The notes: generated by a model from the sequence alone, not told the origin. Positions 1-7,183 are shown, counted from the stretch's first letter. The stretch is 10,435 nt of DNA from an uncultured Bacteroidales bacterium (GCA_946540365.1 CAMNIH010000058.1:1-10435); one strand, 5' to 3'. Made by a program: numbers and translations.

Positions 1-148
1 GTAAGAATTGTTCTTTTTACCTTCTTGACTCGTCTCCGTATCTCCCACCCTGTCTGTACAGGATGGTCGACACACGCTATCTCTTTCTTCTCATCAATTT
101 CAAATTTCTCTTGCTTTTTTTTCAACAGCCCCCTCTCGGAGCGAAAGC
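1..148 (-). other. Untranslated leader of a leftward transcript, possibly an rRNA operon leader
   Basis: Read on the minus strand, this stretch follows the promoter at 153-184 and runs off the left edge without a usable open frame: the one ATG I see in the leader opens a frame of only five codons (ATG AGA AGA AAG AGA TAG). It contains a strong hairpin, stem 45-53 with 58-66 (9 pairs including one G-U) and loop 54-57. A long, structured, non-coding leader behind a strong promoter with A/T tracts upstream is what an rRNA or other stable-RNA operon would show, and the last bases before the edge resemble what I recall just before Bacteroidales 16S genes. That identity is inference, since no mature rRNA sequence lies inside the window. 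A long 5' UTR of a protein gene is the alternative. Confidence 0.4.
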
Positions 149-152
149 GGAT

Positions 153-184
153 GCAAAGATACGACCAATTTCCAAACTGACAAA
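153..184 (-). promoter_or_regulatory. Bacteroidales sigma-ABfr-type promoter, firing leftward
   Basis: On the minus strand there is a -33 TTTG (plus 181-184), a 19-nt spacer, and a -7 element TATCTTTGC (plus 153-161). This matches the known Bacteroides consensus TTTG / 19-21 nt / TAnnTTTG closely. Immediately upstream (plus about 185-215) are runs of A and T resembling an UP element, which is common at very strong promoters such as those of rRNA operons. The start site should lie near 145-150. Confidence 0.72.
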
Positions 185-215
185 ATATTTTTTCAAAAAA
201 ATTTCTCATAATTCC

Positions 216-425
216 ACAAAACGTTGTCAATCAATACTGATTTGATTAAAAAAATTTATACTGCATTCTTGTATCACCCCTGCAAAAACTCCCCTACAAC
301 ACCAAAAAAGTGCAAAATTTGCATCCCTTCCTCCGAAAAAAGCCCCCCAAAAGTCCTATACACGTATAATGAACTACAGAACAATCACTTACACGAAAAC
401 ACGCGATACCATGACGAGAGGTCAG
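216..425. other. AT-rich intergenic stretch without a recognisable gene
   Basis: Both strands lack a convincing gene here. The only sizeable frame (224-496, plus) has lysine- and proline-rich, non-protein-like composition and runs into the palindrome at 426-520. The stretch separates two divergent transcription units, the leftward promoter at 153-184 and tamB. I see no clear promoter, riboswitch or RNA gene in it. Confidence 0.6.
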
Positions 426-520
426 GTCTACCATTTCTTCAGTCGTTCTTCAGTCGTTCTTCAGTGATCACTGAAGAACGACTGAAGAACGACTGAAGAA
501 CGACTGAAGAAAAGGTAGAC
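426..520. repeat. Large inverted repeat built from 11-bp tandem units
   Basis: The core 435-500 is a perfect 66-bp palindrome centred on TGATCA (465-470), so it has no natural loop. Each arm is made of the 11-bp unit TTCTTCAGTCG. The left arm (426-467) is GTCTACC, AT, two full units and a terminal variant unit. The right arm (468-520), read as reverse complement, is GTCTACC, TT, three full units and the same terminal unit. The arms therefore differ by exactly one unit (501-511) and one base. It lies between two divergent transcription units, so a role as shared transcription terminator is unlikely. Function is unknown. Confidence 0.9.
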
Positions 521-576
521 TCATCCTATCCCTATAGGGGGCTTCGAGGGGGGGGCGAACCTTCCAGCCTGTCCAA

Positions 577-642
577 ATGCAGAGTCGATGCAGAGGGGAT
601 GCAAGGTTGATGCATGGTTGATGCATGGAAGATGCATGCTTG
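577..642. repeat. Six-copy degenerate 11-bp direct repeat (ATGCA-N6)
   Basis: ATGCA recurs at 577, 588, 599, 610, 621 and 632, exactly 11 bp apart each time. The six units are ATGCA followed by GAGTCG, GAGGGG, AGGTTG, TGGTTG, TGGAAG and TGCTTG. Units 4-6 share ATGCATG, and every unit ends in G. The period is close to one helical turn, so the motif would sit on one face of the DNA. It ends 117 bp before tamB, upstream of the AT-rich presumed promoter. It could be an operator array or a neutral minisatellite. Confidence 0.85.
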
Positions 643-680
643 ACACCTGCACAATGGGATGGTGCGGAGGATTCAACGAG

Positions 681-735
681 GCATTGATTTGTAAAATTCT
701 TTATAAATTTAATTCGATTAGATATAATAAAATAG
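681..735 (+). promoter_or_regulatory. AT-rich presumed promoter region of the tamB operon
   Basis: After GC-rich sequence there is an abrupt AT-rich block just upstream of tamB. It includes TTTG (688-691), TAAATTTA (704-711, close to TAnnTTTG) and TATAAT (723-728), but no pair of elements has the 19-21 nt spacing of the Bacteroidales consensus. The call rests on composition and position only. Confidence 0.35.
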
Positions 736-759
736 GGCGGACTGCGTTTTTAGCAACGA

Positions 760-3700
760 ATGAACAAGGTTTGGAAGATAGCGGGCCGGATACTGTTGGG
801 GCTGCTGCTGGTGGTATACATCGCGGTGGCGGCAGTCAACTATTCGGTGGTACAGTCGTACTTGGGAGCGGCTGCAGGACGCTATTTCTCAAGCGAATGG
901 GGCGGCGAGGTGAAGATTGGGGCGCTGCATTTCATGCCGTGGGACCATCTGATCCTGAACAACGTGTTGCTGGTGGCCCCCGACGGGGACACGATTCTGA
1001 ACGTGGAGCGGCTGAGCACGAGTTTCAAGCGGTTCCCGCTGAAGGGCTCGACGCTGTCGATTGACCGCGTCTACCTGCGCGACGGATACTACCACCTGGC
1101 GATCCGCGAGGAGGAGGGGCGCGACCTTCCGGTCACGAACCTGCAATACATCATTGACTACTACACCGACAGGAAGCCCCTGAAATGGGGTGACGGCACG
1201 TTCACGGTGGACGTGAAGGCGGTGACGCTGAACCGTGTGCGCTACCGGATGGACCTGCCGGAGATTCCGGGGCCCGAGTATGACGAGGGGGTGAAGATCG
1301 CGCACATGGAGTTCTTCGACATACGGGCGCGGGCGCGCAACATACACGTGGTGAACGACGATGTGACGGTGAAGCTGGTGCGGCTGAGCACGACGGAGCG
1401 GAGCGGCTTCAGGGCAGACAAGATAGCCGCCGACGTGCATGTGGGGCCGCACGACATCACGGTCACCAACTTCGAGGCACGGACCCCCCGGAGCACGGTG
1501 CTTGCCGAGGTGAGCATCACCTACGACGGCTGGGATGGGATGGCCGACTACGTGAACGATGTGCAGCACGACATCACGATCAAGGAGGGGACCAGCGTGT
1601 CCCTGGCCGATGCCGCCTACTGGGCGCCGGCGCTGTGGGGCTTGGACAACCAGGTGGAGGCCTCCGGCTGGATGAACGGCGCGATCAACGATCTGACGAC
1701 CGACCTCGCCGTGAGTTGGGCCGACCGGTCGAACCTGATGGTGGCCGGACGCCTGCAGGACGTGACGCAGCCCGACAGCATGGTGGTGGACCTGGACATC
1801 GAGCGCTTCCGCACCCACCTCGACGACCTGCGGCCCGTGCTGGCATGGGCGGGAGTGAACATCGACAAGCTCCCTGTCGTGCGGCAGGCGGAGCACCTCG
1901 ACCTCGAGGGGCGGGTGCGCGGAGGGCTGCACGAGATCACTACGGCCAACTTGAATGTGGTCAGCGGCCTGGGCAATCTGCATGCCGACGCGCTGCTGCA
2001 ACCCACCGAGGAGGGCGTCATGCGCATGAATATGGAGATGGGGAGCGAGGGGCTGTCGCTGGGATTCCTCAAGAGCGAGTGGCTGAACCGCACGGGGTTC
2101 GACATGAGCCTGAGCGGCGACCTGCGCAATCCGAAAGATCTGAAGACCCTGCGGGCCACCATGGACGGGCAGCTGCTGAACAGCGTGGTGCAGGGCCACC
2201 GGCTGGCACCGGTATATGTGGAAGGCAAGATGGACGGCGGCGTGGGCAAGGTCAACGTGCAGTCGACCGACAGTCTGGCGCTGCTTTCCCTGCAATCGGA
2301 ATTCGCCTTGCTGGACTCGCTGAAGAGCCTGCGCGGCATATTGAACATAGAGAACCTGGACGCCGAGGCCTTCAAGCTGCTGCCCACGGAATACGGCGTG
2401 GTGCGCACCCGTGCCGAGGTGGCCGTGGAGGGGCGCAATCTGGACACGATGCAGGGCAACCTGCAGCTGACCGGAACCCAGGTGGGACGTGTGCGCATGG
2501 CCCATCTGGCAGTGAACGTCGATGCCAACGAGGGCTACAAAGACCTGAGGCTGGTGAGCGACGCCCTCGACATGAGCGTCAACGGCAAGTTCCGCTACAG
2601 CGACCTGCCGCTCATCGCCAGACAGATGGGCAGCGAGGCCCTCCCGAGCGAGCTGGCCGAGATCACCCCCCTCAGCGACGACGAGCGTGCCGCCATCGGC
2701 AAGAGCCAGCTGAGCCTGCACGCCCTGTGGAAGGACGACGGCCGCTTCCTCCGCGGCCTGACCGACAAGTTGATGGTGGCGCGGCGAACCCGCCTGACCG
2801 GCAACTACAACAACGCGGAGCTGCTGAAGTTTGTGCTGCGCGGCGACTCCATCCGCTACGGGTCGCTGCTCTGCACCGACCTTGGCCTGCAGGGACAGCG
2901 GCAGGGGGGCGACTACGTGGTGCGACTCGAAGGCCAATTGCTCGATATCGGAACCGTCGAGCTGCTGCAACGGGCCGACCTGCTGCTGACCAGCAATCCC
3001 CGACACGCGCTGCTCGAATTGGCCTGGGGCAACGCCGAGACCACCTCGCAGGGCGATGTCGAGCTGGAATACCGCAACGGATGCATCGGCGTGCTGAAGC
3101 CCGGCTTCGTCATCGGGCAGACGCCGTGGGAGCTGCAGATCGACAGCATGTGCGTAGCCACCACCGAAGGGTTCCGCCTGAACGGCGAGGGCATCCGGCT
3201 GCACAGCGACCGCCAGTCGGTCGAGGCGAAGCTGCAGATCAACCGTCAGAACAACGACTTCATCGAACTGATCTTCGGCCAGTTCAACGTCAAAGGAATC
3301 ACCGACGTCATCCTGCAGAACAGCCCGATCGCCTTGAACGGCGACATCGACGGCCGCTTCTCGCTCTACGGACTGAACGACATCCCCTACTTCAACGCCA
3401 ACCTGACGGTCGACAGCTGTGTGGTGAACCGCCAATCGCTGGGCGACGTAAGCCTCAAGAGCAACTGGAATGCCGAGCTCAACATACTGAACCTTAACGT
3501 CGAGGGCGACCAGCTGACCGCCGACGGATGGATGGAACTGGGCAAACCGGATGCCGACATCAACTTCAACGTGGGCTTCGACCGCTTCGAGCTGGGGCTG
3601 GTGGCGCCGCTGCTGAGCGACTTCTCGAGCCGCTTCGAGGGGCGCCTGCACGGCAACTTCGACATCACAGGCTCGCTCGCGCACCCGGTCATCGTGGGCG

Positions 3701-5142
3701 AGGCGCTGGTCGAAGAGGGGGCGATGCAGATAGACATGACCGGGGTCACCTATTTCTTCAACGACAACATACAGTTCACCAACAAGCGCATCATGCTCGA
3801 GGGCTTCCGCATCCGCGATCCACGCGACAGCATCGCCTACGTGAGCGGATCCATCAACTATGAGGATCTCGACAACATACAGCTGGACCTGCTGCTGACC
3901 ACCGGCAACCTGCTCGTGCTGGACCGCCACCAAGGCGACGACCTCAGCGGCAGGGTGCTCGCGTCGGCCGAAGGCAGCGTGAGCGGCCCCATCAACGCGC
4001 TGCAGGTCTACATCGACGCCCGCACCCTGCCGGGCTGCGAACTGACCGTCCCAGTGAACGACCAGCGGCAGGTCAAGGCGCAGAACTACATCCATTTCGT
4101 CAGCGACCAACCCGACGCCGCCCCCGCCAAGACGCAGCAGCAGAAAGAGCAGAAACTGGAGCTCGAGCTCGACCTGTCCATCACCCCCGACCTGCAACTC
4201 AACCTGCCGATGGACTTCTCGGAGATTACCGTCAACGTGGGCGCCAGCGGCACCGGCGACCTGCACCTGAGCATGGCCGGATCCGACGAGCCGCAGGTGC
4301 TGGGCAGCTACGAAATATCGTCGGGCACGATGAAGTTCAGCGCCATCTCGCTCATATCGAAAGAATTCACCCTCGAGAACGGAAGCAACCTCAACTTCCA
4401 GGGCTCACTGCCGGATGCACGCTTCGACCTGAGGGCCGTCTACTCGCAGCGGGTCAACCTGTCGACCCTCACCGGCGGACAGACCGACATCAACGGCAAA
4501 CAGAAATACATCCAGGTCGATGACATCATCGCCATCGCAGGCACGCTGCAGGAGCCGACCATCAACTTCGACCTGCGTCTGCCGGGCGTCGATGCCAGCG
4601 TCGAGGAGGAGGTGTTCGACTACATCGACCGCAGTAGCGAGCGCGACATGCTGAACCAGACCCTCTCGCTGCTGGCCTTCGGCCATTTCTACAACGCCAA
4701 CAGCACGTCGGTCAACAGCAACATCGCCACCTCGGGCAGCATCAGCGCCCTGAACAGCATCCTGTCCGACATGACCGGCATGGACATCGGCGTGGACTAC
4801 AAGGCCGGCAACGAGCTCACCAAGAACCAGGTGGACGTGAATATCAGCAAAGACTGGGGGCGCCTCTACCTGGAGAGCACCCTGGGCTACGGCGGCGAGA
4901 ACCGCGAACTGGAGACCAGCGACGTCAACAGCGCCGTCATCGACGCTCTGGTCGGCTATCGGCTCAGCCCGCTGATACACCTCTATGCCTACAACCGCAC
5001 CAACACCAACGACTACACCCGCATGGACCTTCCCTACAAACAAGGTGTGGGCCTCAAACTGACCAAGGACTTCGACCGTTGGAGCGAACTCTTCGGTGCC
5101 AAACCGAAAGCCAAGAGCAGTAAAAAAACACGCAGACAATGA
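760..5142 (+). CDS. tamB: TamB-family inner-membrane-anchored translocation/assembly protein
   Basis: 1460 residues. TamB-type AsmA-like proteins bridge the inner and outer membranes and are implicated in outer-membrane protein assembly and lipid transport. Residues about 8-27 form a single N-terminal membrane anchor; the rest is a long periplasmic body of alternating polar/apolar beta-strand segments, as expected for a lipid-carrying groove. The C-terminal TamB (DUF490) domain spans roughly 1130-1445: LSITPDLQLNLP near 1136, an AIAGTLQEPTINFDL segment near 1258, and a strand-rich end (about 1343-1440) with GVDYKAGNEL and KQGVGLKLTKDFD. The final 14 residues are strongly basic. The ATG at 760 is chosen because it directly precedes the anchor; no Shine-Dalgarno is visible, normal for this phylum. 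No TamA/BamA-like partner lies in the window. The stop overlaps the next gene's ATG. Confidence 0.92.
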   Translation: MNKVWKIAGRILLGLLLVVYIAVAAVNYSVVQSYLGAAAGRYFSSEWGGEVKIGALHFMPWDHLILNNVLLVAPDGDTILNVERLSTSFKRFPLKGSTLSIDRVYLRDGYYHLAIREEEGRDLPVTNLQYIIDYYTDRKPLKWGDGTFTVDVKAVTLNRVRYRMDLPEIPGPEYDEGVKIAHMEFFDIRARARNIHVVNDDVTVKLVRLSTTERSGFRADKIAADVHVGPHDITVTNFEARTPRSTVLAEVSITYDGWDGMADYVNDVQHDITIKEGTSVSLADAAYWAPALWGLDNQVEASGWMNGAINDLTTDLAVSWADRSNLMVAGRLQDVTQPDSMVVDLDIERFRTHLDDLRPVLAWAGVNIDKLPVVRQAEHLDLEGRVRGGLHEITTANLNVVSGLGNLHADALLQPTEEGVMRMNMEMGSEGLSLGFLKSEWLNRTGFDMSLSGDLRNPKDLKTLRATMDGQLLNSVVQGHRLAPVYVEGKMDGGVGKVNVQSTDSLALLSLQSEFALLDSLKSLRGILNIENLDAEAFKLLPTEYGVVRTRAEVAVEGRNLDTMQGNLQLTGTQVGRVRMAHLAVNVDANEGYKDLRLVSDALDMSVNGKFRYSDLPLIARQMGSEALPSELAEITPLSDDERAAIGKSQLSLHALWKDDGRFLRGLTDKLMVARRTRLTGNYNNAELLKFVLRGDSIRYGSLLCTDLGLQGQRQGGDYVVRLEGQLLDIGTVELLQRADLLLTSNPRHALLELAWGNAETTSQGDVELEYRNGCIGVLKPGFVIGQTPWELQIDSMCVATTEGFRLNGEGIRLHSDRQSVEAKLQINRQNNDFIELIFGQFNVKGITDVILQNSPIALNGDIDGRFSLYGLNDIPYFNANLTVDSCVVNRQSLGDVSLKSNWNAELNILNLNVEGDQLTADGWMELGKPDADINFNVGFDRFELGLVAPLLSDFSSRFEGRLHGNFDITGSLAHPVIVGEALVEEGAMQIDMTGVTYFFNDNIQFTNKRIMLEGFRIRDPRDSIAYVSGSINYEDLDNIQLDLLLTTGNLLVLDRHQGDDLSGRVLASAEGSVSGPINALQVYIDARTLPGCELTVPVNDQRQVKAQNYIHFVSDQPDAAPAKTQQQKEQKLELELDLSITPDLQLNLPMDFSEITVNVGASGTGDLHLSMAGSDEPQVLGSYEISSGTMKFSAISLISKEFTLENGSNLNFQGSLPDARFDLRAVYSQRVNLSTLTGGQTDINGKQKYIQVDDIIAIAGTLQEPTINFDLRLPGVDASVEEEVFDYIDRSSERDMLNQTLSLLAFGHFYNANSTSVNSNIATSGSISALNSILSDMTGMDIGVDYKAGNELTKNQVDVNISKDWGRLYLESTLGYGGENRELETSDVNSAVIDALVGYRLSPLIHLYAYNRTNTNDYTRMDLPYKQGVGLKLTKDFDRWSELFGAKPKAKSSKKTRRQ

Positions 5143-6023
5143 AGATTCCCAAGACGATATACTCTATCAAAAGCAACATCATGTTCATCGCCGGGCTGGT
5201 GGTGTTCGTCATGTTCTTTGCCATCATCTACACCCCCGACTACGGGCTGGGCGAGGAGTCCACCAGCCTGAGCGACATGGGTGCCTCCGATGCCGCCATC
5301 CAGCTGTGGTACCAGCACCAGGCGCTGTGCCTGCCCATCTGCTGCGCCATCATCCTGGTGACCACGGCCCTCTCGCGCACCATCCTGCTTCTGACCACCC
5401 ACACGGCCCGCATCCGCGAAGGGGACTACCTGCTGTGGCAGATGGGCGAGGTGGCAGCCACCGCCCTCTTCATCGACCTCTTCCTCTCGCTCTACCTGCA
5501 CCAGAGCTACCTCGGACACCTCCCCCTGGTCCTGCTCATCTACCTCTCCGTGGCGTTCTACCCCTACGCCTTCTACTGGCTGCTGGTGGAGCGCATGGAC
5601 CGCGACCTGCGCATCGCCGAAGCCCAGCGCACCATCGTACGCCTGCGGCAGCACGACACCGAAGACGACAAGGGGATGCTCCGCTTTGTCGATGAGAAAG
5701 GCACCGTCAAGCTGGTCGTCAGCTCCGAGCATGTCATCAGCATCGAGGCAGCAGGCAACTATGTCACCATCCTCTACGTCACCGGCAGCCGCCTGATGCG
5801 CTACAGCCTCCGCAACACGCTGAAGGGCATCGAAGAGCTTTGCGCAGGCGGATCGTTGGTGCGCTGCCACCGCAGTTATTACCTCAACCTCAACAAAGTG
5901 AAGCTCCTCCGCAAAGCGCCCGACGGCATCTACGCCGAGATCGACCAGGAGGGGGTGGACGACATACCGGTGTCGAAGACCTACGCCGCCGACGTCATGC
6001 AACGCTTTGCCGAAAAGAACTGA
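5139..6023 (+). CDS. Membrane-anchored LytTR-domain transcriptional regulator
   Basis: 294 residues. LytTR domains bind DNA through a beta-rich fold and usually follow a response-regulator receiver; here there is none. Residues about 1-150 are membrane-spanning, with four hydrophobic segments near 13-31, 62-86, 104-120 and 127-150. A charged, probably helical linker (151-175) leads to the LytTR domain at about 188-292: SEHVISIEAAGNYVTILY (196-213), LVRCHRSYYLNLNKVKLLRK (240-259) and IPVSKTYAADVMQRF (276-290). The protein could sense something in or across the inner membrane and bind DNA while anchored. Its ATG overlaps the tamB stop (ATGA), so translation is probably coupled; it may regulate its own operon. 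No histidine kinase or receiver domain is encoded nearby. Domain identity is firm; signal and targets are unknown. Confidence 0.9.
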   Translation: MKIPKTIYSIKSNIMFIAGLVVFVMFFAIIYTPDYGLGEESTSLSDMGASDAAIQLWYQHQALCLPICCAIILVTTALSRTILLLTTHTARIREGDYLLWQMGEVAATALFIDLFLSLYLHQSYLGHLPLVLLIYLSVAFYPYAFYWLLVERMDRDLRIAEAQRTIVRLRQHDTEDDKGMLRFVDEKGTVKLVVSSEHVISIEAAGNYVTILYVTGSRLMRYSLRNTLKGIEELCAGGSLVRCHRSYYLNLNKVKLLRKAPDGIYAEIDQEGVDDIPVSKTYAADVMQRFAEKN

Positions 6024-6027
6024 TACC

Positions 6028-6891
6028 ATGAAGAACACGTCACTGCTGATTGCCCTGCTACTCATCCTGACCGGCTGCCACGCACAGGTCGACTACAGCG
6101 TCGACTCGCTGCGGGTCACCAACGCCGAATGGAGTGTCGACACCCTGGAGGGGTTCTACCTGAAACGCTACCAGTTCGGCGAGGGGGCGCTCTTCTGCTC
6201 GGCGCAGCACCTGTGCGTCATCGAGATCCCCGCCCGCTCGCACCGGCGCCTGGCATTCGTCCACGACAGCGTGCTGACGACCGTCTCCGACCTGGCGCGC
6301 CGCACCAACGCCTACGCCGCCGTCAACGGTTCCTTCTTCGACATGGACAAGGGCAATCCCATCTGCTACCTCCGCATCGACGGCCAACTGCGGGGCGAGA
6401 ACACACCGCAGAAAGACGACAGCGTGAACCGCAAATACTACCAGTACGCCACGTTGACCCTCGGCCCCACCCGTCTATGGGTGCCCGACAGCAACCGCAT
6501 GTGGGAGGATGTGCTCTCCCACGGCGACATCATGACCGCCGGCCCGATGCTGCTCCGCGAGGGACATTATGTGCCCCAGCGCGACGACCGCACCTTCGTC
6601 ACCCACCGCCACAACCGCACGGCCCTGGGCCTGCGGCCCGACGGCACCACCCTGCTGGTGGTCGCCGACGGACGCTTCCGTCATCAGGCCGAGGGGCTCT
6701 CCATCCCCGAACTGCAACGCGTGATGCGGTGGCTGGGATGCACCGAGGCCATCAACCTCGACGGCGGCGGCAGCACCACCATGTATGTGCATGACCGACC
6801 CCACGACGGAGTGGTCAACTATCCGTCCGACAACCGCCGCCACGACCACGAGGGGCAGCGGCCGGTGTCGAACGCCATCGTTGTCCTGTAG
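6028..6891 (+). CDS. Phosphodiester glycosidase (NAGPA/DUF2233) family lipoprotein
   Basis: 287 residues from ATG 6028, 4 nt after the regulator stop. An in-frame ATG at 6007 is rejected: it overlaps the previous gene and would put seven polar residues before the signal peptide. Residues 1-17 are a lipoprotein signal with lipobox LTGC (Cys17), so the product should be anchored in the outer membrane. The NAGPA domain covers about 85-287: AYAAVNGSFFDMDKGNP (95-111), DIMTAGPMLL (167-176), RTALGLRPDGTTLLVVADGR (197-216), EAINLDGGGSTTMYV (240-254) and RPVSNAIVVL (278-287). The family includes the mammalian enzyme that uncovers mannose-6-phosphate by removing GlcNAc from a phosphodiester; bacterial members are thought to cut sugar-phosphate diesters in glycans or teichoic-acid-like polymers. 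The substrate here is unknown. Linkage to tamB hints at envelope glycan remodelling. Confidence 0.9.
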   Translation: MKNTSLLIALLLILTGCHAQVDYSVDSLRVTNAEWSVDTLEGFYLKRYQFGEGALFCSAQHLCVIEIPARSHRRLAFVHDSVLTTVSDLARRTNAYAAVNGSFFDMDKGNPICYLRIDGQLRGENTPQKDDSVNRKYYQYATLTLGPTRLWVPDSNRMWEDVLSHGDIMTAGPMLLREGHYVPQRDDRTFVTHRHNRTALGLRPDGTTLLVVADGRFRHQAEGLSIPELQRVMRWLGCTEAINLDGGGSTTMYVHDRPHDGVVNYPSDNRRHDHEGQRPVSNAIVVL

Positions 6892-6897
6892 GGGGGG

Positions 6898-6920
6898 CCT
6901 CATCAAAAAAACATATGAGG
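6898..6920 (+). terminator. Short hairpin just after the tamB operon
   Basis: CCTCAT (6898-6903) pairs with ATGAGG (6915-6920) around an 11-nt A-rich loop, starting 7 nt after the last stop of the rightward operon. There is no T run after it, so it is a weak terminator at best. Confidence 0.3.
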
Positions 6921-6945
6921 GTGTCCTATAGACGGTAGCGAATAG

Positions 6946-6987
6946 CCGGGGGGGGGTGCCCCGCGAGCTTGACGAGCGCCCCCCCGG
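6946..6987 (+). terminator. G-tract/C-tract hairpin, possible terminator
   Basis: A run of nine G (6948-6956) preceded by CC can pair with seven C followed by GG (6979-6987), giving a very GC-rich 9-bp stem. No clean T tract follows on the plus strand, so intrinsic termination is uncertain. It sits between convergent genes, where terminators are expected. Confidence 0.35.
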
Positions 6988-7009
6988 GAATAATATAGCG
7001 ATGGAATTA

Positions 7010-7065
7010 GAGCCCTGTAAGGGCGACACATTGACATTCAATTCAGTGTCGCCCTTGCAGGGCTC
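7010..7065. repeat. REP-like long hairpin in the convergent intergenic region
   Basis: A 20-bp stem pairs 7010-7029 with 7046-7065; the only non-Watson-Crick position is a G-T pair. The 16-nt loop contains a smaller TTGA/TCAA dyad (7031-7034 with 7038-7041). TTT follows directly, so it may also terminate rightward transcription. The arm text (GAGCCCTGTAAGGGCGACAC) resembles intergenic repeats I recall from Bacteroidales genomes; only a genome search could confirm the copy number. Confidence 0.65.
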
Positions 7066-7089
7066 TTTGGAGATGTATCATATCAGCTT

Positions 7090-7138
7090 CCGTGGGCTGA
7101 CGCCCACGGCTAAACACTATCGCCCGTAACGGGCTTTT
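7090..7138. repeat. Second and third REP-like hairpins, the last with a T tail
   Basis: CCGTGGGC (7090-7097) pairs with GCCCACGG (7102-7109) over a TGAC loop. Thirteen bases on, GCCCG (7122-7126) pairs with CGGGC (7130-7134) over TAA and is followed by TTTT (7135-7138), the nearest thing here to an intrinsic terminator for the rightward operon. Together with the hairpin at 7010-7065 they look like one composite element of about 130 bp. Confidence 0.6.
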
Positions 7139-7183
7139 GGACTTATGGGACACCCTTTTGCAAGGCGAACACTCAGTCCGGGA

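Noticed and set aside
224..496. Possible 90-residue protein in the upstream intergenic region
   Set aside because: Composition is not protein-like and its C-terminal third is read from the palindrome at 426-520; it lacks a signal, domain or start context.
426..520. The palindrome as a transcription terminator
   Set aside because: The flanking transcription units diverge from this region, so no transcript is expected to end here, and no T tract follows either arm.
577..642. The ATGCA direct repeats as a CRISPR array
   Set aside because: The units are contiguous 11-mers with no unique spacers and no cas genes are nearby.
684..728. Sigma70-like pair TTGATT (684-689) and TATAAT (723-728)
   Set aside because: The spacer is 33 nt, far from the usual 17, and Bacteroidales use a different primary-sigma consensus.
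588..1064. Possible 158-residue protein starting in the ATGCA repeat
   Set aside because: It begins in repeat units and then overlaps the 5' part of tamB in another frame; TamB motifs and its N-terminal anchor decide the frame.
889..4266. A 1125-codon open frame on the minus strand, antisense to tamB
   Set aside because: It lies wholly inside tamB and its product is a repetitive His/Val/Gln/Ala-rich shadow. GC-rich codon use of the real gene removes stops from this antisense frame; no domain or start context supports it.
6007..6027. Earlier in-frame ATG for the NAGPA lipoprotein
   Set aside because: It lies inside the LytTR gene and would put polar residues ahead of a signal peptide that starts cleanly at 6028.
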